Positions 51,662 to 60,173 of a stretch of DNA of 64,000 nt are shown here, piece after piece. This stretch comes from Lysobacter changpingensis (GTDB lineage Bacteria; Pseudomonadota; Gammaproteobacteria; Xanthomonadales; Xanthomonadaceae): NCBI RefSeq assembly GCF_017308985.1, contig NZ_JADWPE010000002.1, forward strand, positions 496,001 to 560,000, given 5' to 3'. How positions within the stretch are numbered: the stretch's first letter is position 1; each line of letters begins with the position of its first letter. Position numbers and translations under genes: made by a program. Below the pieces are notes generated by a model. That model saw only the letters and a list, made by a program, of their open reading frames with translations. It had not been told where the DNA came from and did no database searches.

Positions 51662-51672
51662 CGCTGCGCTTT

Positions 51673-51697
51673 GAGCCCCCTCCCACCGCGAGAGGGG
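51673..51697. repeat. Degenerate CCCCTCCC/GAGGGG repeat
   Basis: A weak copy of the palindrome seen at 1094-1132, just after prfA. Confidence 0.35.
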
Positions 51698-51813
51698 CGG
51701 GCTTGAGTGACAACAACGGAGCCGAAGTGTTCGCGCCCCCGTGCGCTACCGCGCTGCGCGTGTGCCGAAGGGAGCACAGCTACAATCGCAGCACCCGAGC
51801 ACGGACCCGCCCC

Positions 51814-52272
51814 ATGCCCCTCGCGATCGCACGCGCCACGCTGGACGACCTCGACGACGTCGTACCGCTGTTCGACGCCTACCGCCGCTTCTACGCGCAG
51901 CCCTCGGACGAAGCGCGTGGCCGCGCCTTCCTCGAAGCGCGCCTGCGCGCCGGCGAATCGGTCATCCTCATCGCACGCGATGGCGAACGCGCGGTCGGCT
52001 TCACCCAGCTCTATCCGATGTTCTCTTCGGTCCGCACCGGGCGGTTGTGGATCCTCAACGACCTCTACGTCGATGCCGATGCACGCCGTATCGGCGCCGG
52101 CCGCGCGCTGCTCGACGCCGCGACGGATTTCGCCCGCGCCGACGGTGCCGTCGGCATCACCCTGGAAACCACGCGCGACAACGCCACCGCACGCGCGCTT
52201 TATCGCACCGCCGGATGGGAAGAAGCGGACACGCAGTGGTACGGCCTGTCGTTCGCGAACGGGCGCCAATGA
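51814..52272 (+). CDS. GNAT-family N-acetyltransferase
   Basis: A 152-residue GNAT protein. The acetyl-CoA pyrophosphate loop is [15 protein letters not shown] and the C-terminal NATARALYRTAGWEE completes the fold. Substrate unknown. Its stop overlaps the start of the next gene (ATGA at 52269-52272), so the GNAT and the OGT-type protein are translationally coupled. TACAAT at 51781-51786 is a possible -10 box. Confidence 0.92.
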   Translation: MPLAIARATLDDLDDVVPLFDAYRRFYAQPSDEARGRAFLEARLRAGESVILIARDGERAVGFTQLYPMFSSVRTGRLWILNDLYVDADARRIGAGRALLDAATDFARADGAVGITLETTRDNATARALYRTAGWEEADTQWYGLSFANGRQ

Positions 52273-53960
52273 ACCACGCCGATCCGCGCATCGAGTTGCG
52301 TCGCGCACTGGAGCGCAATCCGGCCGACGGATACGCGTGGATCCTGCTGGCCGAACACGAACTCGATCGCGGCGACGCGGTGGCCGGCGAAACCGCGGCG
52401 CGGCGCGCGCTGGCGCTGCGGCCGGGGCATCCGGAAGCGCTCGCGCGCCTGGGCCGCGCGCAGTGGATGCAGGGACACCGAGAGGACGCCGTCGCCAGCC
52501 TGCGCGCGGCCGCGAACAATGCGCCGGACCATCCCGGCATCGCGGTGTGGCTCGGCCATGCGCTGGAGGACACCGGTGAAGCCGAAGCCGCGTCCGAAGC
52601 ATATGCGCGCGCGCACGCACTGGCGCCGCAGGAACCGCAGATCGCCGCCTACCTGCTCGCGTGGCGACGCAAGCTGTGCGACTGGCGCGACCTGGACACG
52701 CTCGCGATGCAGGTGCGCGCGGCGGTGAACGACGGCACGGCGTCGGTGGAACCGTTCGCCTTCCTCAGCGAGGACGCGAGCGCCGCCGAACAGCTGCGCT
52801 GCGCGCGCCTTCGCGCCGTCGTACTGTCGCGGCAGATCCGCCCGATGCCATCCGCGCCGCCGCGCACGCGCGGCCGCCTGCGCGTGGGTTTCCTGTCCAA
52901 CGGCTTCGGCGCGCATCCGACCGGCCTGCTGACGGCGGCGATGTTCGAGCGATTGCGCGCGCTCGACGAACTCGACCTCCACCTGTTCGCACTGGACGCC
53001 GACGATCGCAGCCCGATCCGCACGCGCCTGCACGCAGCGGCGCACGTGCTGCACGACGTATCGCAGCAACCGCACGCGCGCGTCGCGCAGCGCATTCGCG
53101 ATGCCGGCATCGACGTGCTGTTCGACCTGCGCGGCTGGGGCGGCGGCGGCACGCCGGAAGTGCTGGCGATGCGGCCCGCGCGCGTGCAGGTGAACTGGCT
53201 CGCGTATCCCGGCACCTCGGGCGCGCCGTGGATCGACTTCGTGCTGGCCGACGGCTTCGTGCTGCCCGAATCGATGGAAAGCGCCTTCAGCGAACAGGTG
53301 GTCCGCCTGCCGCGCTGCTTCCAGCCTTCCGACACGACGCGCGCGATCCCGCCGCCGCCTTCGCGCGCCGAATGGGGGCTGCCCGAGGACGCGATCGTGC
53401 TGTGCTGCTTCAACAACAGCTACAAGCTCAACCCGCGCAGCATGGCGCGTGCGTTCACGATATTGCGCGATGCGCCGGGAAGCGTGCTGTGGCTGCTGTC
53501 CGGCCCGGGCCACGCCGATGCGCGGCTGCGCGCGGCGGCGCAGGCGAACGGCGTCGATCCACAACGCCTGGTCTTCATGCCCAAGCAGCCGCACGCCGCG
53601 TACATGGCGCGCCTGCAGCATGCCGACCTGTTCCTCGACACCGAACCGTACAACGCCCACACCACCGCTTCCGACGCGCTGTGGGCCGGCTGTCCCGTGC
53701 TGACGCGCCCCGGCGACACGTTCGCCGCGCGCGTCGCCGGCAGCCTGAACCATCATCTGGGCATGGCCGGGATGAACGTCGATACCGATGAAGCCTTCGT
53801 CGCGCGCGGCATCCAACTGGCGCGCGATCCGGCGGCGGTGCGTGCGCTACGTGCGGAACTCGCACGGCGTCGCAGCGACAGCGGCCTGTTCGACATGACC
53901 GGCTTCGCCCGCGATTTCACCGACGCCGTGCAACGCATGGCGCGATCCCCTGTTGCGTAG
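52269..53960 (+). CDS. TPR/GT41 O-GlcNAc transferase-like protein
   Basis: A 563-residue protein with N-terminal TPR-like repeats (about 1-130) and a C-terminal glycosyltransferase family 41 domain, the architecture of Xanthomonas campestris XcOGT and eukaryotic OGT. Key segments are GFGAHPTGLL (the conserved histidine), FNNSYKLNPRSM (lysine that contacts UDP in OGT) and NAHTTASDALWAGCPVLT. GT41 proteins move GlcNAc from UDP-GlcNAc to protein serine/threonine in eukaryotes; a bacterial substrate is not known to me. Start fixed by ATGA overlap with the GNAT. Confidence 0.92.
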   Translation: MNHADPRIELRRALERNPADGYAWILLAEHELDRGDAVAGETAARRALALRPGHPEALARLGRAQWMQGHREDAVASLRAAANNAPDHPGIAVWLGHALEDTGEAEAASEAYARAHALAPQEPQIAAYLLAWRRKLCDWRDLDTLAMQVRAAVNDGTASVEPFAFLSEDASAAEQLRCARLRAVVLSRQIRPMPSAPPRTRGRLRVGFLSNGFGAHPTGLLTAAMFERLRALDELDLHLFALDADDRSPIRTRLHAAAHVLHDVSQQPHARVAQRIRDAGIDVLFDLRGWGGGGTPEVLAMRPARVQVNWLAYPGTSGAPWIDFVLADGFVLPESMESAFSEQVVRLPRCFQPSDTTRAIPPPPSRAEWGLPEDAIVLCCFNNSYKLNPRSMARAFTILRDAPGSVLWLLSGPGHADARLRAAAQANGVDPQRLVFMPKQPHAAYMARLQHADLFLDTEPYNAHTTASDALWAGCPVLTRPGDTFAARVAGSLNHHLGMAGMNVDTDEAFVARGIQLARDPAAVRALRAELARRRSDSGLFDMTGFARDFTDAVQRMARSPVA

Positions 53961-53975
53961 GAGTACGCTCCCCCC

Positions 53976-54497
53976 ATGACCGCCACCGCCGATCTCATTC
54001 CGCTCAACCTGTGCGTGCTGACCGTGTCCGACACGCGCACGCCCGCCGAGGACACTTCCGGCGATTACCTCGTGCAGTCGCTCACCGACGCCGGCCATCG
54101 CCTCACCGAGCGCGCCCTGCTGAAGGACGACCGCTACCAGTTGCGCGCGGTCGTCTCGCGCTGGATCGCCGACGAGAACGTGGACGGGGTGCTGGTCACC
54201 GGCGGCACCGGCTTCACCGGCCGCGACTCCACGCCCGAAGCGCTGCTGCCGCTGCTCGACAAGCAGATGGACGGCTTCGGCGAATTGTTCCGCGCGGTGA
54301 GCTTCGAGGAGATCGGCACCTCGACGCTGCAGTCGCGCGCCTTCGCCGGGCTGGCGAACGGCACGTTCGTGTTCGCATTGCCGGGTTCGACGTCGGCATG
54401 CCGCACGGCGTGGGAGAAGATCATCCGCACGCAGCTGGATTCGCGCACGAAGCCCTGCAACCTCGCCACGCTGCGCCCGCGCTTGCGCGAGCGCTGA
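53976..54497 (+). CDS. moaB: Molybdenum cofactor biosynthesis protein MoaB/Mog family
   Basis: A 173-residue MoaB/MogA-fold protein of molybdopterin adenylylation. LTVSDTRTPAEDTSGDYL, VLVTGGTGFTGRDSTPEAL and FALPGSTSACRTAWEKII are the nucleotide/molybdopterin blocks. No other moa or moe gene is nearby. In some bacteria MoaB is the active adenylyltransferase; which role applies here is unclear. Confidence 0.95.
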   Translation: MTATADLIPLNLCVLTVSDTRTPAEDTSGDYLVQSLTDAGHRLTERALLKDDRYQLRAVVSRWIADENVDGVLVTGGTGFTGRDSTPEALLPLLDKQMDGFGELFRAVSFEEIGTSTLQSRAFAGLANGTFVFALPGSTSACRTAWEKIIRTQLDSRTKPCNLATLRPRLRER

Positions 54498-54563
54498 CGC
54501 GCGCGTCACCACGGTCTCCGGATCCTTGGTTCGGCGCAGTTCCTTCCCGCGTTGGAGTCAGAC

Positions 54564-54950
54564 ATGCCGCTGGACACCACCCTGCGATTGCTCGCCAAGG
54601 CCAGCGGCATGAGCGCCGCCGACATCGCCACCGCGATCCCGCGCGCCGGCGCGGCGACGGTGAGCGCGTGGCTGCGCGGCGACAGGCTTCCCGGACGCGA
54701 ACAGCTCGACGCACTCGCACGCGCCTTCGGCGTGCCGGCCGGCGCGTTGCTCGCGGAACTGGCGAGCACGCTCGACCCCGCGCGCACACAGGGCGAACAC
54801 GACCTGCTCGCCGCATATCGCGCGCTCGACACGCGCCAGCGGGGCGCCCTGCTCGAAGTCGCGCGCAGCATGGCCGGCACGCGCCGGCGCGGCGCATCGA
54901 AGCCGAAGAAGGCGGTCGCATCGCGCGCGCGCAACCGGAGCGCATCGTGA
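54564..54950 (+). CDS. Small helix-turn-helix (XRE-like) protein
   Basis: A 128-residue protein with an XRE-type helix-turn-helix in its first 65 residues (LAKASGMSAADIATAIP and AWLRGDRLPGREQLDALARAFGV) and a strongly basic tail (RRRGASKPKKAVASRARNRSAS). The ATG at 54564 is preferred over a TTG 12 bases upstream. Its stop overlaps the ATG of the PPK2 gene by one base (TGATG), so both are likely made together. Targets unknown. Confidence 0.82.
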   Translation: MPLDTTLRLLAKASGMSAADIATAIPRAGAATVSAWLRGDRLPGREQLDALARAFGVPAGALLAELASTLDPARTQGEHDLLAAYRALDTRQRGALLEVARSMAGTRRRGASKPKKAVASRARNRSAS

Positions 54951-55735
54951 TGGGCAAGCTCAAGCGCAAGGACTACAAGGCGGCGCTGGAACCGCTGCAG
55001 ATCGAACTGGTGGAAATGGCGCGCTGGCTCGCCGATACCGGCAAGCGGCTGGTGGTGCTGTTCGAAGGCCGCGACACCGCCGGCAAGGGCGGCGCGATCG
55101 ACGCGATCGCCGAACACCTCAACCCGCGCCAGTGCCGCATCGTCGCGCTGCCCAAGCCGGCCGATCGCGAACAGACGCAGTGGTATTTCCAGCGTTACGT
55201 GCCGCACCTGCCGGCCGCGGGCGAGATCGCGCTGTTCGACCGCAGCTGGTACAACCGCGCCGGCGTGGAGCAGGTCATGGGCTACGCCGACGCCGAACAG
55301 GTGCGCACGTTCCTGCGCCAGGCGCCGGTGTTCGAGCAGCTGCTCGTCGACGACGGCGTGCTGCTGTTCAAGTACTGGCTGTGCTGCGACCAGGCCAGGC
55401 AGGAAGAACGCTTCGCCGAAAGGCAGGAAGACCCGCTCAAGCGCTGGAAGCTCTCGCCCATCGACGTCGCCTCGCGCGAACGCTACGAGGAGTACACGAA
55501 GGCGCGCGAGGCCATGCTCAAGGCCACCCACACGCAGCACGCACCGTGGACGCTGGTGGACTTCAACGACCAGCGGCGCGGCCGGCTGACCTTGATCCGC
55601 GACCTGCTCTCGCGCATTCCCGACAAGCGCGTGCCGGAGCACTGCATCGAATTCCCGCCGCTGGAGCGCAAGTTGAGGAAGGAGCGCTACACGGTGATCG
55701 AACCCATCGAGCCGGTCGAGCCGGACGAGGACTGA
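54950..55735 (+). CDS. ppk2: Polyphosphate kinase 2 family protein
   Basis: A 261-residue PPK2, which transfers phosphate between polyphosphate and nucleotides in the cytoplasm. Walker A is GRDTAGKGG (40-48), Walker B and the following loop DRSWYNRAGVE (from residue 98), and the lid region RQEERFAERQEDPLKRWKLSPID. Single-domain, about class I length. The favoured nucleotide (GDP/GTP or ADP/ATP) cannot be read from sequence alone. Coupled to the upstream HTH gene. Confidence 0.95.
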   Translation: MGKLKRKDYKAALEPLQIELVEMARWLADTGKRLVVLFEGRDTAGKGGAIDAIAEHLNPRQCRIVALPKPADREQTQWYFQRYVPHLPAAGEIALFDRSWYNRAGVEQVMGYADAEQVRTFLRQAPVFEQLLVDDGVLLFKYWLCCDQARQEERFAERQEDPLKRWKLSPIDVASRERYEEYTKAREAMLKATHTQHAPWTLVDFNDQRRGRLTLIRDLLSRIPDKRVPEHCIEFPPLERKLRKERYTVIEPIEPVEPDED

Positions 55736-55736
55736 T

Positions 55737-56115
55737 TCACCAGTTCCAGCGCACGCCCGGCTTCCCGTCCCGCGCATCGAAGCGGTTGCCGGCGAAACTG
55801 CGCTGGTAGCCGGGGTTCGCGTACCGCGCCGTGTTGCCGCCGAACTGGCGCGTCCCGCCCGCGTTCAACTGCCACCACGTGCCCGACACGTCGGCCTGGA
55901 ACGGCAGGTCGCGATGGCCCGAGGCGAACACCGTTCGCGGCTCGCCCTTGAACTCGTGCCCGTACGCAGCCAGCCGCGCATGAGACGCGGCGCGCCGCGG
56001 GTGTCGGCTCCAGGCGCCGGTCGCGCGCCCAGTGCAGGCCGAGGCGCGCCGCCAGCGATTCGGCGTCGCGGAAGCGCACCTGCGCAGCGATGTCGTCGCC
56101 CTCGAAATCGTCCAC
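55737..56115 (-). pseudogene. Frameshifted remnant of an autotransporter beta-barrel
   Basis: On the minus strand one frame from about 56115 reads DDFEGDDIAAQVRFRDAES-like sequence through EPTPAARR, and a second frame, shifted by +1 near 55980, continues AYGHEFKGEPRTVFASG to the end PGVRWNW. Joined, they resemble the last four or five strands of an autotransporter outer-membrane barrel, which end in an aromatic residue. No signal peptide, passenger or first barrel strands are present, and no ATG opens the first frame (only a GTG). It ends one base from the ppk2 stop. A sequencing error could explain the shift but not the missing N-terminus. Confidence 0.6.
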
Positions 56116-56208
56116 GCGCGGGCCAGTCTCCGGCAGGTCCGATGAAAGGCGCCGTCACAACGTCGAACCAGGTCCAGCGCGTTCGTTACGCTTCGTGAAG
56201 CGGATGTC

Positions 56209-56478
56209 TCACACCGCCGAGAAACCCTGCCCCGCCTCGTCCTCGCGCGCCGGCAGGCGCTCCAGATCGTCCACGCGCGCCATCGGCGGGCCTTCGCGCA
56301 GCCACGCGGCGAGTTCGTCGATCGCCGCATCGTCGCCGGCGGCGAGCACTTCGACGCGGCCGTCGGCCAGGTTCTTCGCGAAACCGCGCAGGCCGAGCGC
56401 CTGCGCGCGGTCGCGCGTGGACGCGCGGAAGAACACGCCCTGCACCTTGCCGCTGACGACGAAGCGCGCGGCGCTCAC
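56209..56478 (-). CDS. acyP: Acylphosphatase
   Basis: An 89-residue acylphosphatase that hydrolyses carboxyl-phosphate bonds. The catalytic arginine is R18 in GKVQGVFFRAST and the catalytic asparagine N36 in GFAKNLADGRVEV. Start is GTG 56478, which overlaps the upstream TlpA-like gene stop (GTGA); no ATG gives the conserved N-terminus. Confidence 0.93.
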   Translation of the reverse strand: MSAARFVVSGKVQGVFFRASTRDRAQALGLRGFAKNLADGRVEVLAAGDDAAIDELAAWLREGPPMARVDDLERLPAREDEAGQGFSAV

Positions 56479-57104
56479 GACTGCGCCGCCGGCGCTTGCG
56501 CGGCCGGTTCCTGCAACGGCTTGGGGCCGCCGGCCTTGGCGATCGCCGATTCGATGTCCTTCGCCGTGACCGGGCCGAGGAACCTGTCGGCGACCTTGCC
56601 GTCGGGCGCGATGAGGTACGTCATCGGCAGGCCGCGCGGCGTGGCGAAATCGGCGGGCGGATTGAACGTGTCCACCACCGCGATCGGGTACACCACCGGA
56701 TGCAGCTTCAGGAACACCTTCATGTCGTCCGGCGTGATGTCCTCGTAGGCGAGGCCGACGACTTCGATGTGTTCGCGCATCGCGTCCAGCGCCGACAGCT
56801 CGGGCATCTCCTTCAGGCACGGCTTGCACCACGTGGCCCAGAAGTTCACCACGACCCACTTGCCGCGACGCGCGGCCAGATCGAACTGCTTGCCGTCGAC
56901 GGTGGCGATGGTGAGCTTCGGTATTTCGGCGCCGCCCTCGCTGACCGGATGTTCCGGCGTCTGCGGCAGCGTCAGCGCGCCGGTTTCGTCGGGCGCCTGC
57001 GGTTCGGCGAGGTCGGTGTCGGCGGGTTTCTTCTGGCAGCCGGCGGCGAGCGCCGTCATCACGAATGCGACGGCAAGAAGGGAACGCACGGGTGCGCGGG
57101 ACAT
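56475..57104 (-). CDS. TlpA/ResA-like thioredoxin-fold lipoprotein
   Basis: A 209-residue thiol-disulfide protein with lipobox LAAGC (cysteine 23), so anchored facing the periplasm. The redox site is WCKPC (C93, C96) in VVNFWATWCKPCLKEMPEL, and the cis-proline is in GLPMTYLI. Likely reduces periplasmic disulfides, for example in cytochrome c maturation or outer thiol repair. One base after the yihY-like gene, coupled to acyP. Confidence 0.92.
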   Translation of the reverse strand: MSRAPVRSLLAVAFVMTALAAGCQKKPADTDLAEPQAPDETGALTLPQTPEHPVSEGGAEIPKLTIATVDGKQFDLAARRGKWVVVNFWATWCKPCLKEMPELSALDAMREHIEVVGLAYEDITPDDMKVFLKLHPVVYPIAVVDTFNPPADFATPRGLPMTYLIAPDGKVADRFLGPVTAKDIESAIAKAGGPKPLQEPAAQAPAAQS

Positions 57105-57105
57105 G

Positions 57106-58371
57106 TCAGACCTCGTCGGCGTGGATGGAGGAGGCGCGCCGCTTGAGCAGCTCGCGCAGGGGAAGGCGGAGTTCGTCGAGCGCGGCGATCGCCGAGCGGC
57201 CCAGCGAATCGTCCCGGCACGGCAGCACCGCTTCGGTGACGGGGATGCGCAGCTGGCAGGCTTCGTACAGTTCGGCGAGCGACAGCTCGTCCAGGTCGCG
57301 CGCGAGCAGCCATTCGCCGGTCTCGGCGCGGCGCACGACGTTGATGGTGTTCAGCTGCGCCAGCATCTGCTGCACCAGCGCGTCGGTGAGCATCGGCTCC
57401 ATCGCTTCGATCTGGTCGCTGTGCAGGCCGCGCCCGGTCCTGCGCGCCTCGTTGAAACGCGCGAGCAGGCGCAGCAGGCCGTAGATCTCGAAGCCCAGCG
57501 GCAGGCGCATGCCGACCGGCTGGTAGCGGAACTCGGATATCGACGACGCCAGCGACGCGCCCAGCAGGATCGCCACCCAGCTCAGGTAGATCCACAGCAG
57601 GAAGATCGGCACCACCGCGAGGGCGCCGTAGATCTTCGAATAGGAATTGAAGTTGCCCAGGTACAGGCCGATGCCCCACTTCACCATCTCGAACAGCACC
57701 GCCGCCAGCGCCGCGCCGGCGAAGGCGTGGCGCCAGTGGATCGTGCGGTGCGGGACGACGCGGTAGATCGCGGCGAAGGCGAGCAGCTCCAGCGTCATCG
57801 GCGTGAGCCGGAGCATCGCGGTCTGCAGGGTCCGACCGGCCTGCGTTTCGAACAGCGACATGGCGAAGAACTTCGCCGACATCGCCAGGCTCGCCGCGGC
57901 GATCAGCGCACCCAGGGTCAGCACCGTCCAGTACACCAGGAAGCGGCCGATGCGCGGCCGTGCCGACTTCACCCGCCAGATGCGGTTGAACGCCGCCTCC
58001 ACGCCGTTGAGGGTGATCAGCAGCGACACCACCAGCGCGATCACGCCGGCGGTGGTGAGCTGGCCGACGTTCGCCGAGAACTGCTTGAGGTACGCCTCCA
58101 CCGACCGCGCCGCGCTGGGCACGAAGTTGGAGAAGATGTAGTCGCTGAGGCGATCGCTCCATTCGCCGAACACCGGGAACGCCGACAGCACGCCGAACAC
58201 CACCATCGACAGCGGCACCAGCGCGAACACCGTCGTGTACGCCAGCGCGCCGGCGGCCTGGAACAGGTTGTCCTCGAGGAAGCGCCGCGCGAGGAAGCGG
58301 AAGAACGTGCCCACCCGGGCGCGGTCGCGCGCGCGTTCGCTCCAGCGGTACAGGGAATCCAGTGGCTCCAT
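57106..58371 (-). CDS. YihY/UPF0761 family membrane protein
   Basis: A 421-residue inner-membrane protein of the YihY (formerly ribonuclease BN) family with about six transmembrane segments in residues 30-290 (AAGALAYTTVFALVPLSMVVFGV, LVYWTVLTLGALIAAASLA, VVPIFLLWIYLSWVAILLGASL). The C-terminal 130 residues are a soluble extension not found in short family members. The old RNase BN label for this family is wrong in E. coli; function is unknown. Confidence 0.92.
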   Translation of the reverse strand: MEPLDSLYRWSERARDRARVGTFFRFLARRFLEDNLFQAAGALAYTTVFALVPLSMVVFGVLSAFPVFGEWSDRLSDYIFSNFVPSAARSVEAYLKQFSANVGQLTTAGVIALVVSLLITLNGVEAAFNRIWRVKSARPRIGRFLVYWTVLTLGALIAAASLAMSAKFFAMSLFETQAGRTLQTAMLRLTPMTLELLAFAAIYRVVPHRTIHWRHAFAGAALAAVLFEMVKWGIGLYLGNFNSYSKIYGALAVVPIFLLWIYLSWVAILLGASLASSISEFRYQPVGMRLPLGFEIYGLLRLLARFNEARRTGRGLHSDQIEAMEPMLTDALVQQMLAQLNTINVVRRAETGEWLLARDLDELSLAELYEACQLRIPVTEAVLPCRDDSLGRSAIAALDELRLPLRELLKRRASSIHADEV

Positions 58372-58424
58372 GCGGCGGAGGGTAACCGATGGGGGCATGC
58401 GGCGGGGTCAGTGCAAAGCCCCTG

Positions 58425-58507
58425 TCCCACCGCCGAGCCCCTCTCCAATCGTTGAGCCCTTCTCATCGTCGAGCCCCGCTCCCAGCGGGAAAGGGGTTGG
58501 GTGAGGA
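58425..58507. repeat. Cluster of GAGCCCCTCTCC-type repeats
   Basis: A palindromic copy at 58471-58507 (opposite orientation to 1094-1132) is preceded by two degenerate GAGCCC-CTC units spaced about 17-20 bases apart. Confidence 0.6.
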
Positions 58508-58593
58508 CCAACGAAGCAGCGGCTTCGAAGATCCATCAACATCGCAACGCTGCGGTTTCCAGCCTCCGCCGCTATCCTTCCCCTCCAGCTTAG

Positions 58594-59522
<929 letters not shown>

Positions 59523-59525
59523 CTT

Positions 59526-59606
59526 TTGTAGCCCGGGTGAGCGCAGCGCACCCGGGTTGGCCTTCGGATGCATCTCCCGGGTGCGCTGCGCCCACCCGGG
59601 CTACAA
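59526..59606. repeat. Paired inverted REP element (REPIN-like)
   Basis: Two 31-base arms (59526-59556 and 59576-59606) that begin TTGTAGCCCGGG and mirror each other with one mismatch, separated by 19 bases. The right arm matches 8195-8225 at 27 of 31. The TACAAT formed at 59602-59607 by its end and the next base overlaps the position expected for a -10 box of the next gene. Confidence 0.82.
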
Positions 59607-59636
59607 TTGCGCGCATCCCCACCGCGCGCACTTTCG

Positions 59637-60125
59637 ATGGACCAGCTCTGCATCGTCACCACCGGCGGCACGATCGACAAGATCTACTTCGACGACAAGT
59701 CGGACTACCAGATCGGCGAGCCGCAGATCGGCGGCATCCTCCGCGAGCTGGGCGTGGCGTTCCAGTTCAACGTGATCCCGATCCTGCGCAAGGATTCGCT
59801 GCACATCACCGCCGAGGACCGCGAGCTGATCCGCGCCACCATCGCCGCCCAGCCTGCGCGCCACGTACTGCTCACGCACGGCACCGACACGATGGTGGAA
59901 ACGGCCAAGGTGCTGGCGAACCTCAAGGACAAGACCATCGTCCTGACCGGCGCGCTGAGTCCGGCGCGATTCCGCGGTTCGGACGCCGAATTCAACGTCG
60001 GCTGCGCGGTTGGCGCCGTGCAGTCGCTGCCGGCGGGCGTGTACATCGCCATGAACGGCCGCATCTGGGACCCGATGCAGGTTCGCAAGAACGTCGCGGC
60101 GAACCGCTTCGAGCCGCTCGCCTGA
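59637..60125 (+). CDS. Short asparaginase-domain protein
   Basis: A 162-residue protein matching only the N-terminal domain of L-asparaginases. The two threonine sites are visible: TGGTIDK near the start and LTHGTDTM in the middle. Full enzymes are about 330 residues; the C-terminal domain and the lysine of the second triad are not evident, so activity is uncertain. Such one-domain proteins exist in other proteobacteria and this one is not simply a broken gene: it ends with its own stop and has no homologous 3' sequence after it. Confidence 0.88.
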   Translation: MDQLCIVTTGGTIDKIYFDDKSDYQIGEPQIGGILRELGVAFQFNVIPILRKDSLHITAEDRELIRATIAAQPARHVLLTHGTDTMVETAKVLANLKDKTIVLTGALSPARFRGSDAEFNVGCAVGAVQSLPAGVYIAMNGRIWDPMQVRKNVAANRFEPLA

Positions 60126-60173
60126 GCCATCGGCGATGCGGGCCGGCACGACACCGGCCCGCAACGCGCCCGA

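Noticed and set aside
57106-58371. Ribonuclease BN annotation for the YihY-like protein
   Set aside because: That name rests on an old misassignment; the protein is a membrane protein without nuclease motifs.
58425-58507. Possible CRISPR-like repeat-spacer array
   Set aside because: Only two or three degenerate units of unequal spacing, with no cas genes; it is a cluster of intergenic repeats.
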